Part shown: piece by piece, positions 36,291 to 42,332 of the stretch
Layout: each line of letters starts with the position of its first letter
Position numbering within the stretch: position 1 is the stretch's first letter
Assembly: GCA_965243775.1 (NCBI GenBank)
Contig: CBDEWF010000075.1
Span: forward strand, 124,001-188,000
Direction: 5' to 3'
DNA: 64,000 bases
From: Sansalvadorimonas sp965243775
GTDB taxonomy: Bacteria; Pseudomonadota; Gammaproteobacteria; Pseudomonadales; Endozoicomonadaceae
Translations under genes and position numbers: made by a program
The notes under the pieces: generated by a model
The model's input: only the letters and a program-made list of their open reading frames with translations
Database searches by the model: none
Told to the model about the DNA's origin: nothing

Positions 36291-36749
36291 ATGCATAATA
36301 GGAATAAGTATTTTACCTTGGCAGCAATGGCAGTATTGTTCTCTAACACAAGTTTTGCCACCGATTGTAATAACATCTTTGGAGAGTGGATTTCTGACAC
36401 AGGTGCAAGACTTTATGTCACATCTCACAACCAAAATTCTGGATACATTGAAATAAGCTATAAAGTAGAGCCAAGTCTATATCCGGAAACTACTGATTAC
36501 GGTTTTGGGTATGCTGTTGTTCCCGACGTTAAGGAAAGCAGCAATAACCATACTATTTCAACTGCAACAACTGTAGCTTTTATTATCAAGTGGCCCGATA
36601 ACCGAATCTCAACTTATAATGGAACCTGTCGCAATTTAAACAATCAGCCATCATTGAAATTGCTCTATCAGAAAGTTGATCCAAATGCTGAGAATTTTCT
36701 CATGCATACATATGCAGGCAGCAAAGATTTCAAACCAAAGAGCATATAA
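36291..36749 (+). CDS. Putative secreted avidin-like protein
   Basis: A 152-residue protein. The start is taken as the second ATG (36291) because the first (36279) overlaps the GGAG site. A signal peptide ends at SFA-TD (about residue 23). The mature part of about 129 residues has the avidin layout: C26 before GEW (W33) and a D-x-G turn; G51-Y then a Tyr strand; FIIKW (W101); YNGTC (C113); then strands at KLLYQKV and NFLMHTYAG. C26 and C113 sit where avidin has its Cys4-Cys83 disulfide. Two biotin-contact Trp positions appear to be Y126 and F136, so biotin binding is uncertain. The match is from memory of the family pattern. AT-rich relative to neighbours. Confidence 0.6.
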   Translation: MHNRNKYFTLAAMAVLFSNTSFATDCNNIFGEWISDTGARLYVTSHNQNSGYIEISYKVEPSLYPETTDYGFGYAVVPDVKESSNNHTISTATTVAFIIKWPDNRISTYNGTCRNLNNQPSLKLLYQKVDPNAENFLMHTYAGSKDFKPKSI

Positions 36750-36832
36750 GCTCAATTTCAAAACTGCCTTCTATCGGCCTATGGCTAATGTAAATCAGGC
36801 AGCTTTGGCATAACAAGCGCCTGGTGCAGGCA

Positions 36833-36860
36833 GCTGCGCTTCCGCACATGCGGGCGCAGC
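36833..36860. repeat. Hairpin downstream of avidin-like gene
   Basis: GCTGCGC-TT-CCGCA and TGCGG-GCGCAGC form a 12-bp stem with a 2-base bulge and a 2-base loop. It lies between the convergent avidin-like gene and the unknown gene at 36876-37394. No T-run follows on either strand. Confidence 0.55.
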
Positions 36861-36875
36861 CCACAGGATAGACTC

Positions 36876-37394
36876 TCAGTTAATTCTGAGCTTTCTTCTG
36901 GAGCCCTTATGCAGGATTTTTGAACCCTTTCCGAGGTCATCTCGTGCATAATCTTCAGCATCTAGAAAATTAATGCTCTCAATCATGTAATAGTTGAAGC
37001 TACCAATGGTCTGACAGGGTTGCGGGGCCAGCTCAAGCTCGACTGGAGTATTATCCTTCTTGGCCTCAATAAGAACTGACAAGATCTCATCACGTCGAGT
37101 CACAACCCCCACATTTTTCTCATTGCAAGAGCTATTGTTATCAATAGGCTTGGAAAAAGTGACAAAGATAAATCCATCTTCTCCCAGTGCCTGAACCCTG
37201 ACTGCCTTGATATAAAAGTGACTTTCTTTAGGTTTTGGGGCCAGACGAACAGGCCCACTTCCAATCCTGACTGGCTTATTGCTTACTTTTCCAGAAACAG
37301 GCTGGGAGACAGGGGCAGCATCCACCGAAAAGCCAGCCATAAATCCAAAGACTACAGCCATAAAAGATGCCAAAACATGTTTCCTGCCTTTCAT
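36876..37394 (-). CDS. Unknown exported protein
   Basis: A 172-residue protein of unknown function. The frame is open to 37487, but the start is placed at 37394 (MKGRKHVLASF), where a purine-rich AGGGAAACAGAG precedes the ATG and a signal peptide begins directly (cleavage near VDAAPV). The mature protein has a basic, proline-containing N-terminal part followed by a domain with HFYIKAVRVQALGEDGFIFV and two cysteines (C in SSCNEKNV and QPCQTIGS). It ends with a very basic tail (GSRRKLRIN). Confidence 0.65.
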   Translation of the reverse strand: MKGRKHVLASFMAVVFGFMAGFSVDAAPVSQPVSGKVSNKPVRIGSGPVRLAPKPKESHFYIKAVRVQALGEDGFIFVTFSKPIDNNSSCNEKNVGVVTRRDEILSVLIEAKKDNTPVELELAPQPCQTIGSFNYYMIESINFLDAEDYARDDLGKGSKILHKGSRRKLRIN

Positions 37395-37548
37395 CTCTGT
37401 TTCCCTACAAGACTGTTTATTTATTCTCAGGGTAGACAAAAGGCAATCGGCAATCAGACATCTGGCAGAATCAAGGTTTTTCTTCACCAGGCTTTGTTGA
37501 AATAAAGGACTAATCGAGCTGAGAGCTTTTTAAACAAAGAAAGAGGAT

Positions 37549-37585
37549 CCGGGAATAAATAAAATTCTATCTATTCCCGGTTTTT
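37549..37585. terminator. Hairpin downstream of fadD
   Basis: CCGGGAATA and TATTCCCGG form a 9-bp stem with a 14-base loop, 13 bases past the fadD stop. The T-run (TTTTT) is on the plus strand, so as a classical terminator it points the other way. It may still act as a 3' stabilising hairpin for fadD. Confidence 0.45.
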
Positions 37586-37592
37586 GGTGAAA

Positions 37593-39302
37593 TCAGGCCT
37601 GACGCTTTTTTAGCTCTTCTGCCCGAAGATCTTTGCGAAGAATTTTACCCACCGGAGTCATGGGTAACTCCTCCCGAAACTCAATCTGCTTGGGCACCTT
37701 GTAGGCTGTCAGGTTCATCTTGCAGTATTCTTTGACCGCCGCCTGAGTCAACGATTGATCGGATGGCACAATAAACAGTTTCACGGCTTCCCCGGTTTTC
37801 TCATCAGGAACCCCGATAACAGCACAGTTTTCAACGCCATCGTGCTGGCTGACAACATCTTCAATCTCATTGGGATAGACATTGAACCCTGAGACCAAAA
37901 CCATATCTTTGATCCGATCTACGATTCTGACAAACCCATCTTCCTGGATCACCGCCACATCACCCGTTTTCAACCAACCCTCTTCATCAAGTATCTCAGC
38001 GGTGGCATCGGGACGCTTCCAGTACCCCTTCATAACCTGGGGGCCATTTACACACAACTCACCGCGCTCGCCAACCTTGACTTCACGGCCATCATCATCG
38101 ATACACTTCAGCCTTGTACTTGGTACGGGGACACCAACGGTCCCGGGCTGGGTCAGGTCACCGACCGGGTTAATACAGACAGCTGGCGAACACTCAGTCA
38201 GTCCATAAGCCTCTGAAATACTGACTCCAGTCATCTCTCTCCAGCGCTCACCGGTATCCCCCTGAAGTGCAGTACCACCGGATAGAGTCAATTTCAGTTT
38301 ACTGAAATCACACTTTTGAAATTCCGGGTGGTTCATCAAACTGACAAACAACGTGTTCAGACCAATAAAGCCTGTAAACTGCCAGGGTTTGATGAATTTG
38401 ATAAACATACTGGTATCGCGGGGATTGGCAATCAGGATATTGTGATTACCCTGATCCACCATAGCCATCAGATGAACCGTAAATGCATAGATATGGTACA
38501 GGGGCAGAGGCGCAACAATGATCTCGCAGCCCGGCTCATGCATACGGTTACCATCTTTACCCAGCTGGGTCAGATGAGCTTTAGCCTGCTGCATATTGGC
38601 GATCAGATTCCGATGAGTCAGCATCGCTCCTTTCGCCACTCCGGTTGTGCCTCCGGTGTATTGCAGTACTGCGATATCTTCCAGCCTGGCAGACTCAGGC
38701 CGTTCATATCTTTTCCCATCACCCAGGCTTAAAGCCTTACGGAATCTAACAGAACGGGGAAGATTAAAAGGATGCACCATCTTTTTAACATGTTTGGCAA
38801 CAACATTAATCAGCGTGCGTTTGGGGTTAGGCAGCATATCAGCCAGGCTGGTCACGATCAGGTGTTCTATTGGAGTGTCATCCACAATCTCCTCAACCAT
38901 ATGGCCAAACACATCCATAAAGATAAGGGCTCGCGCACCTGAATCATTAAACTGATGATGCATTTCCCGGACAGTATAAAGCGGGTTGGTATTTACAATA
39001 ACCAAACCCGCTTTGAGGGCCCCAAAAACAGCTATGGGAAACTGCAGGAGATTAGGCATCTGGATGGCAATCCGATCCCCTGGCTTAAGGTCGGTATAAT
39101 TTTGCAGATATATCGCCAAGTCAGTGCTCAGCTTATCTATATCTCCATAGGTCAGAGTAAATCCAATCCCGGTAAAAGCAGGCTTCCCCGCATTTTTTCG
39201 TGCGGACTCTTCAAACACCTCAAGAATGGAGTTATACGCATCAGGGTTGATTTCATCCGTCACGCCCGGAGCGCGTTTACCATTCCAGAATTGAGCATCC
39301 AT
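37593..39302 (-). CDS. fadD: Long-chain-fatty-acid--CoA ligase FadD
   Basis: Membrane-associated acyl-adenylate-forming enzyme that activates fatty acids for beta-oxidation. It has 569 residues, close to E. coli FadD (561). The AMP-binding signature YTGGTTGVAKGAMLTHRNL (about 213), YGLTECSP, and GWLKTGDVAVIQEDGFVRIVDRIKD carrying the adenylate-contact Asp and hinge, are complete. C-terminal PMTPVGKILRKDLR holds the catalytic Lys. It is a single minus-strand gene. Two palindromes lie upstream (39362-39376, 39471-39488) and may be operators; neither matches the E. coli FadR consensus. Confidence 0.93.
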   Translation of the reverse strand: MDAQFWNGKRAPGVTDEINPDAYNSILEVFEESARKNAGKPAFTGIGFTLTYGDIDKLSTDLAIYLQNYTDLKPGDRIAIQMPNLLQFPIAVFGALKAGLVIVNTNPLYTVREMHHQFNDSGARALIFMDVFGHMVEEIVDDTPIEHLIVTSLADMLPNPKRTLINVVAKHVKKMVHPFNLPRSVRFRKALSLGDGKRYERPESARLEDIAVLQYTGGTTGVAKGAMLTHRNLIANMQQAKAHLTQLGKDGNRMHEPGCEIIVAPLPLYHIYAFTVHLMAMVDQGNHNILIANPRDTSMFIKFIKPWQFTGFIGLNTLFVSLMNHPEFQKCDFSKLKLTLSGGTALQGDTGERWREMTGVSISEAYGLTECSPAVCINPVGDLTQPGTVGVPVPSTRLKCIDDDGREVKVGERGELCVNGPQVMKGYWKRPDATAEILDEEGWLKTGDVAVIQEDGFVRIVDRIKDMVLVSGFNVYPNEIEDVVSQHDGVENCAVIGVPDEKTGEAVKLFIVPSDQSLTQAAVKEYCKMNLTAYKVPKQIEFREELPMTPVGKILRKDLRAEELKKRQA

Positions 39303-39361
39303 AAGCGAACCACTTTATTTTTATCACTTTGTTTTTGCGGCAATACCACCTGATCAGCCTC

Positions 39362-39376
39362 GAACCACACTGGTTC
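39362..39376. promoter_or_regulatory. Palindrome upstream of fadD
   Basis: GAACCA-CAC-TGGTTC, a perfect 6-3-6 inverted repeat about 60 bases before fadD. Size and place suit a dimeric repressor operator; the regulator is not identifiable. Confidence 0.35.
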
Positions 39377-39470
39377 AAACTTCAGGCTCCCTTGACCTTC
39401 TCGCCCGACAGGCAGTGCTGACACCAGCACCCTTTCCCCGGCAGTCATGGTTGCCCCCTTCGCTCACCAG

Positions 39471-39488
39471 GGTCGTACATGTACAACC
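39471..39488. promoter_or_regulatory. Interrupted palindrome GGT-N-GTACATGTAC-N-ACC
   Basis: A 10-bp perfect palindrome (39475-39484) extended by three more pairs on each side around one mismatch. It lies about 170 bases before fadD and about 350 before sctD, and could serve either gene. Confidence 0.35.
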
Positions 39489-39748
39489 CAACATAAGGAG
39501 CAGCCCGCATATCATAGCGAGAAACCCCCCTCCCCCCAAGGATGTTATGACTTTTTTCCAATGGAATTACCTTTCCATCACCTTTAGGTGACGAAAAAAT
39601 CATTCAGCACGACATGCTTTGGATGTCTTTACAAATATGGCTGCTATCAAATAAAGCTGTAGAGTCCCTTTAATTCGACACAGTCGAAACAGAAAAAACA
39701 CTCCACTATTATTGCAAGTGGAAATATCAACGGCCCTCACATAACCTT

Positions 39749-39777
39749 TTGTTAGGGTGTATTCACAATTCTATGAA
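39749..39777 (+). promoter_or_regulatory. Candidate sctD promoter
   Basis: TTGTTA (39749-39754) and TATGAA (39772-39777) are separated by 17 bases, about 64 bases before the sctD start. A pattern match to sigma-70; T3SS promoters often need an activator and can be weak. Confidence 0.4.
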
Positions 39778-39840
39778 TTAATCCTTCAGTTCCGGTTTAA
39801 TAACTGAAATTGCGGCCTGTCGACGTTATGGATAACTCAA

Positions 39841-41370
39841 ATGGCTGATGCCTGGGCTCTAAAAATTCTCTCCGGCCCCCATGTCGGAGCCGAGATTACG
39901 CTGGATCCAGGAATTTGGGTTCTCGGGCGGCACGAAGAGTGCGACCTGGTTTTAACTGACGATACTCTCGCTGAACGACAGATTGAACTGAGTATCAGCC
40001 CGGAGGGGGTGCAGGTCAGTAATCTGGCCGAAGGTCAAAACATCTACTTATCCGGGCAGCCCCAACCTAGTAGCTTTATTCTGAAACCTTATACGGTTGT
40101 CATGGCAGGCAGCCTCTATTTTGCCGTTGGTCCATCAGGCCAGCCATGGCCAGAGTTAAGTCTTTCAGGCCCTCCTGCCTCTGCTAATCCGCCACCAGCT
40201 TCACAACCCAGCGTAGAGAACTTCCAGGAAAATGGTTTTATCGAAACACAGGAGGCCGCTGAACCAGCCTTTTCTACTGTAGCTGAAGAGCTGGATATTC
40301 CCACAGTTGATGATCAGGTGGATGAAGATGATATGAATGAGCCAGGAGAACCCGCACAAGGTGTTCTGTCAAGCTGGCTTAGCAAAGCTTCTGACCTGTT
40401 CAGCCAAAACTCCCCCAAAGAGACAATCACTTTCTCTGCCTGGGCCAAAAAGCACCCCTTCATTCTGATAGGAGCAGGTACAGGTCTGTTCCTTTCATTG
40501 ATGATTGGCAGCTTTGTCTGGCTATGGATGCAGACAGATCCCGAGCAGACAGCCCTCGCCAATATCACTCCTGCACAGCAGGCAGAAAAAATCATTAACA
40601 TCATGAATTTACAGGATATTCGCCTGAAGAAACTACCCGATGGATCTGTCGTTATATCTGGCTACGTGGAAGATAACAACGTTAAAACCGCTCTCCAGAA
40701 AGCCCTGAATGACAAGATGGTGCCCTACAACTTCCAGGCCATCGTTACCAATGATATGAGGGCTACGGCCGCCAGCGTTCTGGAGCAGTATGGCTTTAGC
40801 CAGATGAGTATTGAGCTGGATACAACCCCCGGCTCACTGGTTCTGAATGGCTATGCCGCCAATCCTAAAGAGGTTGGCCGTATCCGGGATATTCTCAAGC
40901 AAGAAGTTCACGGTCTGGTTTCTATCGTCGACCAGGTGGAATACCAGATAACCCGTCTGAAAGCCCTGCGGACAATGCTAAAGGAAAGGAATCTTGCCCA
41001 GAAAATTCGTCTGATGGAAACCCCGGGGAAAATCATTCTTAAGGGACGTCTGGGGGATGCCTCCCAAGGATATTACCTCAAGGAAACAGTCCAGGATTTC
41101 CGGGAGAAATACAACAACAAGCCTGAGCTGATTATTGACGTTACCCTTCCAGCTACAGATCTGGCCACCATGCAGCCTATGCTAAAGATAAAAAGTGTCA
41201 GTCTGGGCAGGATCCCTTATGTGGTGCTGGATAACGGAGAAAAGTATCTACGCGGAGCGAAGCTGAAAAACGGATATATACTTGAAAATATCAATCTGGA
41301 ATATCTGACGCTCAGGTTAGGCCAGGAACGCATCAAATACTTTATCGGAGGCCCTCATGGCGGACAATGA
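39841..41370 (+). CDS. sctD: Type III secretion inner-membrane ring protein SctD (YscD/EscD family)
   Basis: Outer part of the inner-membrane ring of the injectisome. The 509-residue protein has an N-terminal cytoplasmic FHA domain (about 1-95; GIWVLGRHEECDLVL, AERQIELSI), a proline-rich acidic linker (about 103-175), one membrane segment (about 206-230), and a periplasmic region of BON/ring-building modules. SVVISGYVEDNNVKTAL and SLVLNGYAANPKEVGRI are two of those modules. It overlaps the next gene by 14 bases. The order SctD, YscE-like, SctF, YscG-like matches the Yersinia ysc operon. Secretin, ATPase and export gate genes are not in the window. Confidence 0.92.
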   Translation: MADAWALKILSGPHVGAEITLDPGIWVLGRHEECDLVLTDDTLAERQIELSISPEGVQVSNLAEGQNIYLSGQPQPSSFILKPYTVVMAGSLYFAVGPSGQPWPELSLSGPPASANPPPASQPSVENFQENGFIETQEAAEPAFSTVAEELDIPTVDDQVDEDDMNEPGEPAQGVLSSWLSKASDLFSQNSPKETITFSAWAKKHPFILIGAGTGLFLSLMIGSFVWLWMQTDPEQTALANITPAQQAEKIINIMNLQDIRLKKLPDGSVVISGYVEDNNVKTALQKALNDKMVPYNFQAIVTNDMRATAASVLEQYGFSQMSIELDTTPGSLVLNGYAANPKEVGRIRDILKQEVHGLVSIVDQVEYQITRLKALRTMLKERNLAQKIRLMETPGKIILKGRLGDASQGYYLKETVQDFREKYNNKPELIIDVTLPATDLATMQPMLKIKSVSLGRIPYVVLDNGEKYLRGAKLKNGYILENINLEYLTLRLGQERIKYFIGGPHGGQ

Positions 41371-41608
41371 ATTTGTCTCGCTGTCAGTCACGGAAGACCG
41401 CCTGGCAACAGACAAGGATGGCAAGGTCAAGAAACAGCTGATAGATCAGTTAAATCAGGAGTTATCTGACCTGAAATCCAAGAAAAACAGTGGCCTGACA
41501 CCTGACCAGTTTGCCTGTTCAGATGCCCTGATTGCCGCCATAGATGATGCTATCAAAGTCATAGAACTGACTTGGCACAAGCACCATGCGTCAGGAAAAC
41601 AGCACTGA
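41357..41608 (+). CDS. YscE-like needle-subunit co-chaperone
   Basis: An 83-residue helical protein. In Ysc-type systems YscE pairs with YscG to hold the needle subunit YscF in the cytoplasm. Residues about 24-75 form two predicted helices (KQLIDQLNQELSDLKSKKNSG, split here at SDLK, and SDALIAAIDDAIKVIELTWH), which match the YscE hairpin layout. Family identity is low. The call rests on size, helix pattern and position between sctD and sctF. It overlaps sctD by 14 bases. Confidence 0.75.
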   Translation: MADNEFVSLSVTEDRLATDKDGKVKKQLIDQLNQELSDLKSKKNSGLTPDQFACSDALIAAIDDAIKVIELTWHKHHASGKQH

Positions 41609-41664
41609 TAAGGCGCTATAACAGCAACTAGAATTAAAGAATATATCTATCCAGGGAGAAGGTT

Positions 41665-41904
41665 ATGGCGCAAGTAACTGGAGGTCTTAACTTTGAGCGT
41701 ACCACTGACAGGTTGAGTGAACAACTCAACAAGTTTGAGAAACAGGTTAAGACAAGAATGGAAGATCTGGATCCCAGTAATATGGCTGAACTCATACAGT
41801 TTCAGCAGGAAATCAATAAATTAACCATGCTCTACAGTCTGGAAAGTGGTGTGATCAAATCGATCAAAGATACCGGGATGAGCATAATTCAGAAAATCAA
41901 CTAA
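41665..41904 (+). CDS. sctF: Type III secretion needle subunit SctF
   Basis: A 79-residue small helical protein that polymerises into the injectisome needle. The C-terminal half is typical: LIQFQQEINKLTMLYSLES, then IKSIKDTGMSIIQKIN, matching the YscF/EscF C-terminal helix with the conserved KD and a terminal hydrophobic IIQKI. The helix break DLDPSNMAE resembles the PxxP-type turn of the family. GGGAGAAGG precedes the ATG at 41665. Confidence 0.92.
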   Translation: MAQVTGGLNFERTTDRLSEQLNKFEKQVKTRMEDLDPSNMAELIQFQQEINKLTMLYSLESGVIKSIKDTGMSIIQKIN

Positions 41905-41927
41905 CCATCTAACCAGGTATCCCGGAT

Positions 41928-42332
41928 ATGGTAAGTGCCGAAACCCTCAGACTTCTTGCCGACATCGGCTTTATGGCCACCAGTGGAGGTTTCTCCCCTC
42001 AGGCCCAATCCCTCTTCCATGCTGTTGAGTTGGCCAGGCCAGACAGTGTACTGCCCCATATTGGCGTGGCACTGAACAGTATGAATATGAACAGGCACCA
42101 GGAAGCTTTGGAGATTCTGGAAAAGAAAGCCCTGAAACTGGAACCAGATAATGCCACCGTAAAAGCCTTTATCGGGATGGCTCTCATGATGCTGGGCAGA
42201 AGCAGTGACAGTGAACGCACCTTAACTCCAATCGCCAGCAGTGATGATGTACTTGCTGCTACTCTGGCTACTAACCTGCTGACCGAACTGCGTCAGCACG
42301 CCAACAAAAAATCATCTTCCGGCCTTCACTGA
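41928..42332 (+). CDS. sctG: YscG-like TPR chaperone of the needle subunit
   Basis: A 134-residue TPR protein. In Ysc-type systems YscG wraps the C-terminal helix of the needle protein together with YscE. Two or three TPR-like helical pairs are visible (around PHIGVALNSMNMNRHQEALEI and AFIGMALMMLGRSSDSE). It starts 23 bases after sctF, so the four genes form one transcription unit. Its end overlaps the convergent 977-residue gene by 7 bases. Confidence 0.8.
   Translation: MVSAETLRLLADIGFMATSGGFSPQAQSLFHAVELARPDSVLPHIGVALNSMNMNRHQEALEILEKKALKLEPDNATVKAFIGMALMMLGRSSDSERTLTPIASSDDVLAATLATNLLTELRQHANKKSSSGLH

Larger units (their letters stand above)
39303..39840. other. Divergent fadD / sctD regulatory region
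   Basis: About 540 bases between divergent genes. It holds GAACCA-N3-TGGTTC (39362-39376), an 18-bp interrupted palindrome centred on GTACATGTAC (39471-39488), and a candidate sctD promoter (39749-39777). The fadD-proximal half has the window's usual base composition and the sctD-proximal half is AT-rich. No gene is seen. Confidence 0.5.
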
